NCBI GenBank assembly: GCA_022376925.1
Contig: JAIOJX010000025.1
Span: forward strand, 9,765,141-9,829,140
Source of the DNA: Tragulus kanchil
Lineage: Eukaryota; Chordata; Mammalia; Artiodactyla; Tragulidae
Length of the DNA: 64,000 nt
Direction of reading: 5' to 3'
Shown here piece by piece: positions 1 through 11,564 of the stretch. Below the pieces are notes generated by a model. It saw nothing but the letters and a program-made list of their open reading frames with translations. It was not told the DNA's origin and did not search any database. A program made the translations under genes and the position numbers. Each line of letters starts with the position of its first letter. Position 1 is the stretch's first letter.

Positions 1-127
1 CTTAAGCCCCATCATGTGTCAGGATGGCATCTTTTAAACGTTTTGACATTCTTTCATAGTTTTTAGGTGATAAACATAGCTAAAAAAAAGGTTTCTAAGT
101 GCACAGAATGTGTGCTTGCTTTGATTT

Positions 128-343
128 GCTGTTGTTTAGTCATTCAGTCCTGTCCAACTCTTTTGAATCTACCCTATAGACTGTAGCCTGTCAGGTTGCT
201 CTGCCCATGGGATTTCCCAGGCAAACATACTGGAGTGAATTGCCATTTCCTTTTATGGGGAATCTTCCTAACTCATGGATAGAACCTGTGTCTTGTGCAG
301 TGGCAGGTGGATTCTTTACCACTGAACCACCAGGGAAACTTAG
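128..343 (-). mobile_element. Bov-tA SINE, antisense
   Basis: Ruminant tRNA-Glu/Bov-A composite SINE read on the minus strand. On the plus strand it opens with the degraded complement of the '...GTCGGACACGACTGA' end, passes through 'GACTGTAGCCTG' and 'CCATGGGATT', and ends with 'CACTGAACCACCAGGGAAA', the complement of the tRNA-like head. Divergence is moderate, so it is an old copy. It lies outside the duplicated blocks and occurs once. Confidence 0.9.
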
Positions 344-407
344 TTTGGTTTATGGACTTTTAAAAGACTTGTACTGTGATAGCATGTGACAGAACACAGG
401 ACTGACT

Positions 408-605
408 ATCTAGTAGTTAGGACGCAAGCTCTGGACTTCCATTCCTTACTATCTGTGCGACCTTGGGAAATTTGATTGATGTCTCTGTGCCCTTTCTTCC
501 CCCCATCTGTACAATAAGGCACAGGGAAATAATTATCTTGTAGGATTATTGATAAGATGTAATGAGAGATTGCTTGTGAAATGTGTAGTAAGTGTTCAGT
601 AGTAT
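408..605 (+). mobile_element. MIR SINE fragment, sense
   Basis: Decayed MIR core. The diagnostic order is seen: 'TGTGCGACCTTGGG', 'TCTCTGTGCC', 'CATCTGTACAATAAGG' and 'AGTAAGTGTTCAGTAGTATGC'. The part from 488 onward is repeated at 1565-1682 by the first tandem duplication. Confidence 0.75.
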
Positions 606-2620
606 GCACTGAAATGCCTTTTGGCTCTTTCCCTCACTCATCTTTGTACTATTTTTCTCCAAGGTCCTCACTGCAATCAAATGCACTGGATTATATTTGG
701 GAATTATTGGCTCTCTGAACTAGAACATAAGCTCCAGGAAACCAGGTATGATTTGTTCTCCTCTGTTTCCTCACAGTGTAGCATAGCAGGCCATACCAGG
801 TAGACTCTCACAAATATGTGCTAAATAAATTAATATTAATTACTATTATCATCACCATTATTATCATCTGTTTCAGATACTATGCTTTTAAAATTTTTCA
901 AAGTATGGTTTAGGTTTGCATAGTTACTGAGAGCCTTAATATTAATATATATTTGATTTGTAATCATAGAATTTAATAGTTTGTAGAAACATAAGAGCAA
1001 CTGAGTTGAACCTCTTTAGTTAATAAGAGAACATAAAATATCCTATGGGCAGTGATATTAAGTGGTGTTCTCCCAGTTCAGAATTACCCAGTAGCAGATA
1101 AGATCTGGCATCAAGGCCCATGGCAGCCAAGGTGGAACTCTTTCTTCTGTTTCCAACTGACTTCTAATTCTGGAACCAACATGGCTCTTGCCTTTCAGTG
1201 GTCCAAGCCTCCATCCAGGCGAAAAGCCAGGACCTGTTTCATCCTTGTGTTTTACTCTAAACATCTCAGCACCTCTGGTTGATTGGTCATTGCTGTTGCC
1301 TACCTTTTCCACAGTTATAGAATTTATTGGGATGATAAAAATGCACGTTAGTCCCGTGATACGTATGTATAGAGATGGCTGAGAAGTACAAAGGGTCAGG
1401 AGAGTGGCTCCTGTCCAGATCACTGAGTGAGAAGTTGGGCACCTTTTCTCAGCTCTTTTTGGAGGTTTTCTTGAGTTTATAAGTGATAGTATATTTGTAA
1501 AAGACAAAAATTGTGTTTTGCGCATACACATGTAAAATACTTGTAGGATTATTGGATAATGATGTGCCCTTTCTTCCCCCCATCTGTACAATAAGGCACA
1601 GGGAAATAATTATCTTGTAGGATTATTGATAAGATGTAATGAGAGATTGCTTGTGAAATGTGTAGTAAGTGTTCAGTAGTATGCACTGAAATGCCTTTTG
1701 GCTCTTTCCCTCACTCATCTTTGTACTATTTTTCTCCAAGGTCCTCACTGCAATCAAATGCACTGGATTATATTTGGGAATTATTGGCTCTCTGAACTAG
1801 AACATAAGCTCCAGGAAACCAGGTATGATTTGTTCTCCTCTGTTTCCTCACAGTGTAGCATAGCAGGCCATACCAGGTAGACTCTCACAAATATGTGCTA
1901 AATAAATTAATATTAATTACTATTATCATCACCATTATTATCATCTGTTTCAGATACTATGCTTTTAAAATTTTTCAAAGTATGGTTTAGGTTTGCATAG
2001 TTACTGAGAGCCTTAATATTAATATATATTTGATTTGTAATCATAGAATTTAATAGTTTGTAGAAACATAAGAGCAACTGAGTTGAACCTCTTTAGTTAA
2101 TAAGAGAACATAAAATATCCTATGGGCAGTGATATTAAGTGGTGTTCTCCCAGTTCAGAATTACCCAGTAGCAGATAAGATCTGGCATCAAGGCCCATGG
2201 CAGCCAAGGTGGAACTCTTTCTTCTGTTTCCAACTGACTTCTAATTCTGGAACCAACATGGCTCTTGCCTTTCAGTGGTCCAAGCCTCCATCCAGGCGAA
2301 AAGCCAGGACCTGTTTCATCCTTGTGTTTTACTCTAAACATCTCAGCACCTCTGGTTGATTGGTCATTGCTGTTGCCTACCTTTTCCACAGTTATAGAAT
2401 TTATTGGGATGATAAAAATGCACGTTAGTCCCGTGATACGTATGTATAGAGATGGCTGAGAAGTACAAAGGGTCAGGAGAGTGGCTCCTGTCCAGATCAC
2501 TGAGTGAGAAGTTGGGCACCTTTTCTCAGCTCTTTTTGGAGGTTTTCTTGAGTTTATAAGTGATAGTATATTTGTAAAAGACAAAAATTGTGTTTTGCGC
2601 ATACACATGTAAAATACTTG
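488..2620. repeat. Direct duplication 1 (offset 1077)
   Basis: Copy 1 is 488-1543 and copy 2 is 1565-2620, nearly identical. The 21 bases between them (1544-1564) belong to neither copy and loosely resemble the true sequence just upstream of 488. Interpreted as an unmerged overlap between assembly pieces. Confidence 0.95.
606..1256. other. Unique non-coding DNA
   Basis: No repeat family or gene recognised. The small open frames here occur again 1077 bases downstream and show no protein-family similarity I can recognise. The sequence is repeated at 1683-2333. Confidence 0.6.
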
Positions 2621-2690
2621 GAGTTAAGAGCTAAATAGACCCTTTTTGAACACTGCTGATTTGACTCACATAACCTATTATGGAATTGTT

Positions 2691-3017
2691 TTTTTTTTTT
2701 AAAGATTTATTTATTTTATTTATTTTGGTGGGGGTGGGGAGGGAGGGGAGCAGGCGGGCCGCTTCTATTGGTCTTTCATTTATTTATTCTCATCCGTCTT
2801 TGTTCTTTGGCCCGTGTGGGCCTCCCATCGCGGTGGCCTCTGTTGTCGCAGAGCACCGGCTCTGGGCGCATGCGCTCCAGAGCTCCGACTCGGTAATTGG
2901 ACACATCGGTCCAGCCGCTCCGCAGCACGTGGGATCTTCCCAGGCCAGGGATCGAACTGGCGCCCCTTGCACTGCAAGGCGGTGTCCTTAACCACTGGAC
3001 CACCAGGGAATCCCCCC
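2691..3017 (-). mobile_element. Young CpG-rich tRNA-Glu SINE, antisense
   Basis: A complete SINE inserted on the minus strand. The plus strand shows the T-rich tail, a G-rich tract, the CpG-rich body and then the complement of the tRNA-like head ('CCACTGGACCACCAGGGAA'). An exact 12-bp target-site duplication, TATGGAATTGTT, flanks it at 2679-2690 and 3018-3029. Retained CpGs and the perfect duplication indicate a recent insertion. The family resembles cetartiodactyl CHR-type elements; the subfamily name is not certain. Confidence 0.9.
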
Positions 3018-3329
3018 TATGGAATTGTTGAAACGCAAAATGTTTGTGAACCAAAGTCCATTATGATAGAGTAGGGAGTCGTGAAGGCGCCCCGGAGTTG
3101 ACTTTGACCTTAAAAGTCCCAGAAAACAGTTGCCTCCACAGTTTGTTTTTTCCCTTATGACTGTGTTTTTCTACTTAAAATAATTTACTGTATTTATTTT
3201 AATAGTTGATCTCTTTCCTGATCCTTATTTTTAAAAGTAAATATAATACTGGTGCTGTAAATATCTTTAGTTTTGCTAAGTATTTTACAGTGCATTGAGT
3301 GCTCCATGGTAATTAGAAACTTGAAAAGT

Positions 3330-3408
3330 TCTTTTTTTATTGAAGTCTGATTTACATGTCAGCATCAATTGTATACTGTAATAATTCAATATCTGTATAT
3401 ATTACACT
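3330..3408 (-). mobile_element. Old L1 3' UTR fragment, antisense
   Basis: The plus strand begins 'TTTTTTTATTGAAGTCTGA' and continues like the complement of a decayed artiodactyl L1 3' end. Repeated at 4433-4512. Short and diverged. Confidence 0.5.
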
Positions 3409-3794
3409 TATTGCTGTTCACCTTGGGGGTTTTTTTACTAAACATCTCAGCACCTCTGGTTGATTGGTCATTGCTGTTGCCTACCTTTTCCACAGTTATA
3501 GAATTTATTGGGATGATAAAAATGCACGTTAGTCCCGTGATACGTATGTATAGAGATGGCTGAGAAGTACAAAGGGTCAGGAGAGTGGCTCCTGTCCAGA
3601 TCACTGAGTGAGAAGTTGGGCACCTTTTCTCAGCTCTTTTTGGAGGTTTTCTTGAGTTTATAAGTGATAGTATATTTGTAAAAGACAAAAATTGTGTTTT
3701 GCGCATACACATGTAAAATACTTGGAGTTAAGAGCTAAATAGACCCTTTTTGAACACTGCTGATTTGACTCACATAACCTATTATGGAATTGTT

Positions 3795-4120
3795 TTTTTT
3801 TTTTAAAGATTTATTTATTTTATTTATTTTGGTGGGGGTGGGGAGGGAGGGGAGCAGGCGGGCCGCTTCTATTGGTCTTTCATTTATTTATTCTCATCCG
3901 TCTTTGTTCTTTGGCCCGTGTGGGCCTCCCATCGCGGTGGCCTCTGTTGTCGCAGAGCACCGGCTCTGGGCGCATGCGCTCCAGAGCTCCGACTCGCAAT
4001 TGGACACATCGGTCCAGCCGCTCCGCAGCACGTGGGATCTTCCCAGGCCAGGGATCGAACTGGCGCCCCTTGCACTGCAAGGCGGTGTCCTTAACCACTG
4101 GACCACCAGGGAATCCCCCC
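3795..4120 (-). mobile_element. Duplicate copy of the SINE at 2691
   Basis: The same SINE including the same flanking 12-bp target-site duplications (3783-3794 and 4121-4132), so it is not an independent insertion. It differs from the first copy by a small change: 'CTCGGTAATTGG' there, 'CTCGCAATTGG' here. Confidence 0.93.
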
Positions 4121-4512
4121 TATGGAATTGTTGAAACGCAAAATGTTTGTGAACCAAAGTCCATTATGATAGAGTAGGGAGTCGTGAAGGCGCCCCGGAG
4201 TTGACTTTGACCTTAAAAGTCCCAGAAAACAGTTGCCTCCACAGTTTGTTTTTTCCCTTATGACTGTGTTTTTCTACTTAAAATAATTTACTGTATTTAT
4301 TTTAATAGTTGATCTCTTTCCTGATCCTTATTTTTAAAAGTAAATATAATACTGGTGCTGTAAATATCTTTAGTTTTGCTAAGTATTTTACAGTGCATTG
4401 AGTGCTCCATGGTAATTAGAAACTTGAAAAGTTCTTTTTTTATTGAAGTCTGATTTACATGTCAGCATCAATTGTATACTGTAATAATTCAATATCTGTA
4501 TATATTACACTA

Positions 4513-5420
4513 TGTCTTGAAAGTTTTGATTAAATTTATTAGTTGAATTATATGTTGTCTTTACCATTTACCCATCCAAACCCGCCCCCCCCCAACCACA
4601 TATGATTTATAGAAGAAAGAATGACAGGGATATGGTTTGCCTCAGTTTACTATGGTGACAATGTTTCATTTTGCCTTCTTCCTCTCTGTTTTGACTTTGC
4701 CTTGTCCCTACCCGGCTGAGGTGTTGTTGGCTGAGGGGCTCTGTGTCCTTAGCATCTATGACGTTGGCCGGTTGTTTTCCTAACTGTGGGTGATTCTAGC
4801 TACTCATTCTGTTTGCTGGTTCCTGAAGCTACAGCTGCACCCCTAGTCTTTTGTTTCTCACGTAGAACATGCTGCAGATGTGCTCACAGAACATTTTAAA
4901 CAGCATACTTAGGCTGGCTTCTTCAGAAACTGATAAAATTACCCAAACAATTTTATGCTCCTCTGAAGAACAAAGGGAAGGCAAAACCAGAAAAATGGAT
5001 CAAACGCATTCACTGTGGAAGATGTCTCAGAACTTTAACAGAGCATATGAACAGTGGTGTTCAGTGACTTTGAGGGGCCATGTTCTCCAATGATGAGAAC
5101 TGAATGAAAACAGCTTGCTCAAGGCCTGTGTACTGTGTCTTATTGTAATTAGTTTTTACAGTACTACTGGATCTTAGACCAGATTTGCCACTGCTATTTG
5201 TGCAGAGAAGTTGATCAAATTGTTTGGAAATATCTAGGGACAGGTTTATTGAGGTCATGAACATGTGTTATTAGGTGAAAGAGGCTTATTTAAAGTGTAA
5301 ATATTTATGTAAGATACAGTCTTTGCTCAGGGGACCTTGGGCACTGTGGCCAAGACTGGTGTGGGACCTTTTAAGGCTGAAGGACATTAAAAGCATATTC
5401 GAAGATAAGAGGACTTTCCA
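4513..5420. other. Unique non-coding DNA
   Basis: Single-copy sequence with a C-rich run near 4585. No gene, RNA gene or repeat recognised. Short open frames around 4869-5264 overlap on opposite strands and have no recognisable domain. Confidence 0.6.
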
Positions 5421-5429
5421 GTGGTTGAT

Positions 5430-5600
5430 AGAATATTAGAACTGAAGGACTTTTAGAAATCATGTACTTCTCCCATCTTCTTATATGAACATGGTAACTG
5501 TAAGTGTGACTTCCCCAAGGTCACTCAGAAATTTGGCAGAAAGTCAGGTATAAATATCTTTCCTCAAAGTCTGGTAATATTTTTTCATGATAGGACATAC
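5430..5600 (-). mobile_element. Probable MIR-like fragment, antisense
   Basis: Contains 'GTGACTTCCCCAAGGTCAC', followed by a 'GGCAGAAAGTCAGG' segment, the usual complement pattern of a decayed MIR. Ends are approximate. Confidence 0.45.
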
Positions 5601-5774
5601 ACACTTACACTGTTTTAAGCAGATCAAATATAGTTTTACTTGTATTAGTTTAGTGCTTATTGTTTATTGATGTAATTCTAAGGTGTTTAATCTGATTTTC
5701 TCTGTGTTGTATATTTTAATCTACTAGAGACAGGAAAAGAAAAAACTTCTTTTTTGCACTTCAATTTTTCATTT

Positions 5775-6300
5775 TTTATTAGTACTGATTTGAAACTTTT
5801 CATAATATAAGTAATACACACTTATTGAAAAAAACTAGAAAATATAGATAAGGAAAAGGAGAAATCTAAATTCAGTTAGAAGCTAGGTCCAATCTCCAAG
5901 AGAAAACCACTAATTTATATATATTTATATTCTCTTTCCAATAAAAGTGGGCTCATATTTAACATACTATTTTTATGCTTTATGTTTTCATGTAACTATT
6001 ATATGATCACTTTTCATGTGATTAAGCATGCTTAGAATAACACTTTCATCAGGACTACAAAATAACCTGCCTTATTCATCTTATATTTTGGCTGTTTTAC
6101 TTACTGTCAGTTTTTCAACACTTTCAGAACAAATTTTTTTTGTAAATATTCAGAAGTGAAAATCCATAAATTGTACCTTTATACCTAGTTATTTCCCTTG
6201 TATTTTCAGAAGTAGACTTCTTGAATCAGAGGATACACATATATGTTAGATTTTGATACACGGTGGGCCCACCGCCAACACTTTTTATTACCAATTTCAA
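5775..6300. mobile_element. Possible ancient LINE fragment
   Basis: AT-rich sequence with phrases resembling old mammalian LINE 3' regions ('ATATAAGTAATACACACTTA', 'GAGAAAACCACTAA'). Heavily decayed. It includes a 14-bp perfect palindrome, CGGTGGGCCCACCG, at 6261-6274. Weak call. Confidence 0.35.
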
Positions 6301-6386
6301 AATTTGTGGTTTATATTCAATGCTGCAGGACTTGAAAATCTGGCCAAGATGAAAAGATCTATTTTACAAAAGCAATCCTCTCCAGC

Positions 6387-6427
6387 AAGATATGTAGGGT
6401 GACGTATCTTAAGATATGTAGGGTGAC
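6387..6427. repeat. Short tandem repeat, 17-bp unit, period 24
   Basis: AAGATATGTAGGGTGAC occurs at 6387-6403 and again at 6411-6427. The same pair is in the duplicate at about 7498-7538. This is a genuine local repeat, distinct from the 1.1 kb duplications. Confidence 0.85.
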
Positions 6428-6786
6428 ATAGACTTAAATGTGATTCCCACAGCAGGATTGTAATTTCCTGAAATACATTAAATGGGTGACATCAATCAGA
6501 CACAGATGATAGATAGGTTCAAGATAGGTGTCTCCTCATCTCTGTCCTTCAAAGGCAAGAGATGATGATTCTAAAGTTAGCAGTGGCATCAGCAGGTATC
6601 TTTTATTACATCTTCACACCTCCTTACCAGAGCTCTTTGACTCATGCTTGCCATATCTGGGATGTAAACTGGATATTTGATTCTATAAGACCTTGGAAGT
6701 CTTCAGATGTTAGCTATAAAGCACATACCATCACTACCTAGAAGAGACTGTGATTCTCTTGTTTGCTTTCTTTGTGTATTTTTTTT

Positions 6787-6971
6787 AAGTTCTTTTTATT
6801 TGGACCATTGTTTAAAGTCTGTACTGGATTTGTTACAATATGACTTTCGTTTTATGTTTTGGATTTTTCTGCTGCAAGGCATGTGGGATCTTAGCTTCCC
6901 AACCAGAGATAGAATCTGCACCCTTTGCCTTGGAAGGTGAGGTCCTAACCACTGGACCACCGAGGAAGCCC
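6787..6971 (-). mobile_element. Old CHR-like tRNA-Glu SINE fragment, antisense
   Basis: The plus strand has 'GCATGTGGGATCTTAGC', 'AACCAGAGATAGAATC' and 'CCACTGGACCACCGAGGAAG', the complement of the tRNA-like region. The body is truncated. Copies made by duplications 3 and 4 are at 7898-8082 and, 5'-truncated, at 9140-9193. Confidence 0.8.
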
Positions 6972-8216
6972 CTGTGGCTGCCTGTTGATATGAGAATAAG
7001 TAGCAGTCATTGTTAAAATTCGGTTTACTTAAGTGGCTAGATGTGTATAATGAAAATACTAAATTTAGTGAGATTTGCCTATACCTTTAAAAAGTAAGAT
7101 TATACCTGCTTATTTTCTTTTCTGTATATTATATGGGCATGCTTAGAATAACACTTTCATCAGGACTACAAAATAACCTGCCTTATTCATCTTATATTTT
7201 GGCTGTTTTACTTACTGTCAGTTTTTCAACACTTTCAGAACAAATTTTTTTTGTAAATATTCAGAAGTGAAAATCCATAAATTGTACCTTTATACCTAGT
7301 TATTTCCCTTGTATTTTCAGAAGTAGACTTCTTGAATCAGAGGATACACATATATGTTAGATTTTGATACACGGTGGGCCCACCGCCAACACTTTTTATT
7401 ACCAATTTCAAAATTTGTGGTTTATATTCAATGCTGCAGGACTTGAAAATCTGGCCAAGATGAAAAGATCTATTTTACAAAAGCAATCCTCTCCAGCAAG
7501 ATATGTAGGGTGACGTATCTTAAGATATGTAGGGTGACATAGACTTAAATGTGATTCCCACAGCAGGATTGTAATTTCCTGAAATACATTAAATGGGTGA
7601 CATCAATCAGACACAGATGATAGATAGGTTCAAGATAGGTGTCTCCTCATCTCTGTCCTTCAAAGGCAAGAGATGATGATTCTAAAGTTAGCAGTGGCAT
7701 CAGCAGGTATCTTTTATTACATCTTCACACCTCCTTACCAGAGCTCTTTGACTCATGCTTGCCATATCTGGGATGTAAACTGGATATTTGATTCTATAAG
7801 ACCTTGGAAGTCTTCAGATGTTAGCTATAAAGCACATACCATCACTACCTAGAAGAGACTGTGATTCTCTTGTTTGCTTTCTTTGTGTATTTTTTTTAAG
7901 TTCTTTTTATTTGGACCATTGTTTAAAGTCTGTACTGGATTTGTTACAATATGACTTTCGTTTTATGTTTTGGATTTTTCTGCTGCAAGGCATGTGGGAT
8001 CTTAGCTTCCCAACCAGAGATAGAATCTGCACCCTTTGCCTTGGAAGGTGAGGTCCTAACCACTGGACCACCGAGGAAGCCCCTGTGGCTGCCTGTTGAT
8101 ATGAGAATAAGTAGCAGTCATTGTTAAAATTCGGTTTACTTAAGTGGCTAGATGTGTATAATGAAAATACTAAATTTAGTGAGATTTGCCTATACCTTTA
8201 AAAAGTAAGATTATAC

Positions 8217-9042
8217 TTCCTAATATAAAAACATTTTTAAGGAAAAAAAATGCACACATGTATTTATTTTATGCAATGATAATCTTTCACGTTTTGGTGC
8301 CTCATAGACTACAGACTCTTTGGTTTTCTTGGATAAGAAATAATTGAGCTAGTTTCAAGCATGTTGTTTTGAGATAATGATGTTTTGTGATAATAGTTGT
8401 AGAGAGTTTCCAGCATGATGTTTCTGCATAGAAATTAACTCCTATCTCTGTTTCTGAAACAATCTAAGCATTCAAGGGAAAATATTTGTTTTATATCATA
8501 TGTGATTAAAATCATTCATTTTGTAAATTATAAAATATCTCCAAAGGTAAGATTTTTTACAGCTAAATATTTTGTTATCAAAGTAAGTATTTATATAACT
8601 TTAAATTATGCTGTGACTCAATGTACATTTAAAACTATTTTACCATCTTTACCATATATCTCAAGTGTCGGTTAGCTCATTCTTTGAAATAGGCAGCTAT
8701 TGCTTTCAATTTTTATATTTTGTTTACAGGTTGCATTTATTTTGATTAGCAGATTCTGGTATAGGTCTAGAAAAATGTTCAAATTTGATTAATACTTTTG
8801 TGGGATAATGTGGATGTTGTACTTCATAACTATACCCATATGAGTAAATATTACTATGTCCAATGAGCTTAGTCTACTGGAAAAACAGAAAGGAGGGTAA
8901 TGCAATATCGAGGACAGCACAGGACAGGTCTGCCTTGATGGAATGTAGAGAAATGGGAAATAATTTTTTAAAGTCTAGAGTATAGATGACTTCTAGCTCA
9001 GGGCTGACTTGGGTATTGGCTGTTCAAGAAGAAGAAAGTGAA
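8217..9042. other. Unique AT-rich DNA
   Basis: No gene or repeat family recognised. Repeated at about 9328-10149. Confidence 0.6.
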
Positions 9043-9135
9043 AGTATGAGTCTCTCAGTCATATCCAACTCTCTGTGACCCCGTGGACTGGTTCCACCAC
9101 CAGGCTTCCCTGTCTATGGAATTTTACAGGCAAGA
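9043..9135 (-). mobile_element. Bov-tA SINE cut by a duplication junction
   Basis: The first 93 bases of the Bov-tA that is complete at 10150-10363. It stops abruptly after 'TTTTACAGGCAAGA', where the sequence jumps back. The truncation is a product of the junction, not of SINE biology. Confidence 0.85.
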
Positions 9136-10149
9136 GGTAGCACCCTTTGCCTTGGAAGGTGAGGTCCTAACCACTGGACCACCGAGGAAGCCCCTGTGGC
9201 TGCCTGTTGATATGAGAATAAGTAGCAGTCATTGTTAAAATTCGGTTTACTTAAGTGGCTAGATGTGTATAATGAAAATACTAAATTTAGTGAGATTTGC
9301 CTATACCTTTAAAAAGTAAGATTATACTTCCTAATATAAAAACATTTTTAAGGAAAAAAAATGCACACATGTATTTATTTTATGCAATGATAATCTTTCA
9401 CGTTTTGGTGCCTCATAGACTACAGACTCTTTGGTTTTCTTGGATAAGAAATAATTGAGCTAGTTTCAAGCATGTTGTTTTGAGATAATGATGTTTTGTG
9501 ATAATAGTTGTAGAGAGTTTCCAGCATGATGTTTCTGCATAGAAATTAACTCCTATCTCTGTTTCTGAAACAATCTAAGCATTCAAGGGAAAATATTTGT
9601 TTTATATCATATGTGATTAAAATCATTCATTTTGTAAATTATAAAATATCTCCAAAGGTAAGATTTTTTACAGCTAAATATTTTGTTATCAAAGTAAGTA
9701 TTTATATAACTTTAAATTATGCTGTGACTCAATGTACATTTAAAACTATTTTACCATCTTTACCATATATCTCAAGTGTCGGTTAGCTCATTCTTTGAAA
9801 TAGGCAGCTATTGCTTTAAATTTTTTATATTTTGTTTACAGGTTGCATTTATTTTGATTAGCAGATTCTGGTATAGGTCTAGAAAAATGTTCAAATTTGA
9901 TTAATACTTTTGTGGGATAATGTGGATGTTGTACTTCATAACTATACCCATATGAGTAAATATTACTATGTCCAATGAGCTTAGTCTACTGGAAAAACAG
10001 AAAGGAGGGTAATGCAATATCGAGGACAGCACAGGACAGGTCTGCCTTGATGGAATGTAGAGAAATGGGAAATAATTTTTTAAAGTCTAGAGTATAGATG
10101 ACTTCTAGCTCAGGGCTGACTTGGGTATTGGCTGTTCAAGAAGAAGAAA

Positions 10150-10363
10150 GTGAAAGTATGAGTCTCTCAGTCATATCCAACTCTCTGTGACCCCGTGGAC
10201 TGGTTCCACCACCAGGCTTCCCTGTCTATGGAATTTTACAGGCAAGAACACTGGAGTGGGTAGCCACTCCTTTCTCCAGGGAATCTTCCTGACCAGGGAT
10301 TGAACCCAGATCTCCTGAATTGCAGGCAGATTCTTTACCATCTGAGTCATGAGGGAAGCCTGA
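10150..10363 (-). mobile_element. Bov-tA SINE, antisense
   Basis: Full-length ruminant SINE on the minus strand. The plus strand shows 'AGTCTCTCAGTCATATCCAA', 'CTGTGACCCCGTGGACTG', 'CAGGGAATCTTCCTGACC', 'GGGATTGAACCCAGATC' and the head complement 'CATGAGGGAAGCC'. Confidence 0.92.
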
Positions 10364-10804
10364 CTATTAGAGAGTTCTGGGTAGTTATTAGGAAGAATGA
10401 AAGTCCTGAGTACCTGCCTGGGTAAGTGTTTGCCCATGTTAAAACCCATATCTCACTTGACCTTGGTACTCCTTGTCAACCTAGATGTTTGCTCTGGATA
10501 ACTCTTCCTCTTCCTTTCTGTCTTTTCAATGATAGTTTAGGACCTACTTCTTCCCAGGACAATTTCTATAAAATCCAGTGACCTTTAAGCCACCAGCGTC
10601 ATTCTGGATTCTCTCGACTACTCATCACTTTCATAATCATTGCAGCCTCAATTTTTATAGGTAGAATATGTGTCTATGCTGTTTCCCTTCTTAAATCGTA
10701 ATCATGCAGCTGTGACCAAGCCTAATGATGACAATTCCCTGAAACACTAAGTAAAAGAATCATGCAGCCGAGCATTTCTAAATAAACATAGTACCAAGCA
10801 GAAT
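10364..10804. other. Unique non-coding DNA
   Basis: Nothing recognised. Single-copy sequence between two SINEs. Confidence 0.6.
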
Positions 10805-10817
10805 TTTATACCGACTT

Positions 10818-11428
10818 TTTTTTTTTTTTTAATTTTGGCCTCTTTTATTAGTTTTTTATTTATTTTCATCTATCTTTATTCTTTTTTTTTTAAATTTATT
10901 TTATTTATTTATCTTTTTTGGGGGTTGGGGTGGGGAGGGAGGGGGACGGGCGGGCCACTTCTATTGGTCTTTTCTCTATTTTCATCCGTCTTTGTTCTTT
11001 GGCCCGTGTGGGCCTCCCATCGTGGTGGCCTCTGTTGTCACAGAGCACCGGCTCTGGGCGCATGCGCTCCAAAGCTCCGGCTCGGTAGTTGGGACACATC
11101 GGTCCAGCCGCTCCGCGGTACGTGGGATCTTCCCAGGCCAGGGATCAAACCGGCGCCCCTTGCACTGCAAGGCGGTGTCCTTACCCACTGGACCACCAGG
11201 GAAGCCCTATCTTTATTCTTTGACCTGTGTGGACCTCCCATTGCAGTGGCCTCTCCTGTAGCAGAGCACTGGCTCTGGGCACATGTGCTCCAGAGTGCTG
11301 GCTCTGTAATTGGACACACCAGTCCAGCCACTCTGAGGCATGTGGGATCTTTCTGGGCTAGGAATTGAACCGGTGCCCCATTGCACTGCAAGGCGAACTC
11401 TCTACCCACTGGACTGCCAGGGAAGCCC
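10818..11428 (-). mobile_element. Older tRNA-Glu SINE split by a younger one
   Basis: The outer element of a nested pair. Its parts are about 10818-10870 and 11222-11428. It is flanked by a 13-bp target-site duplication with one mismatch: TTTATACCGACTT at 10805-10817 and TTTATACTGACTT at 11429-11441. Its body has lost CpGs where the inner copy keeps them, for example 'GGGCACATGTGCTCC' against 'GGGCGCATGCGCTCC'. Its last ~30 bases are repeated at about 12496-12526 by duplication 5. Confidence 0.88.
10885..11207 (-). mobile_element. Younger SINE nested inside a relative
   Basis: Same subfamily as 2691-3017 and 47217-47541, inserted in the same orientation into the outer element. The target-site duplication TATCTTTATTCTTT flanks it at 10871-10884 and 11208-11221. 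CpG content is high. The long open frames across this region (for example 10835-11368 plus) are SINE-derived and not genes. Confidence 0.9.
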
Positions 11429-11564
11429 TTTATACTGACTTAACTAGTAAGTTGAAAATATTTCTATTAGTTGGACTAAAAGGAAGTAGAGGAAGAAGAA
11501 GATTAGTCAGAGCATTTAGATAGGTCTTGAAGATTTGCTGAGCATTATACTGAACATTTTTGTT

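Larger units (their letters stand above)
2334..4512. repeat. Direct duplication 2 (offset 1104)
   Basis: Copy 1 is 2334-3408 and copy 2 is 3438-4512. Filler 3409-3437 includes 'CTGTTCACCTTGGGGG', a garbled form of 'CTGTTTCATCCTTGTG', which precedes 2334. Because copy 1 begins inside copy 2 of duplication 1, the stretch 1257-1543 exists three times (also 2334-2620 and 3438-3724). Confidence 0.95.
6026..8216. repeat. Direct duplication 3 (offset 1111)
   Basis: Copy 1 is 6026-7105 and copy 2 is 7137-8216. Filler 7106-7136 reads like a compressed version of the sequence just before 6026 (both contain 'TATTATATG' after a TTTTCNNGTA-type stretch). Confidence 0.95.
8029..10247. repeat. Direct duplication 4 (offset 1111-1112)
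   Basis: Copy 1 is 8029-9135 and copy 2 is 9140-10247, with only 4 unmatched bases between. The junction cuts a Bov-tA and jumps into the middle of the old CHR-like SINE. The copies differ near 8706/9817 by a substitution and a 1-bp T-run change. The stretch 6918-7105 therefore occurs three times. Confidence 0.95.

Noticed and set aside
1058..1591. 177-residue minus-strand open frame
   Set aside because: It crosses the junction of duplication 1, overlaps frames on the other strand and has no recognisable domain.
488..4512. CRISPR or satellite array
   Set aside because: Repeat units are ~1.1 kb, differ from block to block and have no repeat-spacer structure.
6261..6274. Perfect 14-bp palindrome CGGTGGGCCCACCG as a protein-binding site
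   Set aside because: Short palindromes occur by chance; nothing nearby supports a regulatory role.
10835..11368. 177-residue open frame on the plus strand
   Set aside because: Lies wholly in two nested SINEs, with overlapping frames on both strands; CpG-rich SINEs often read open.
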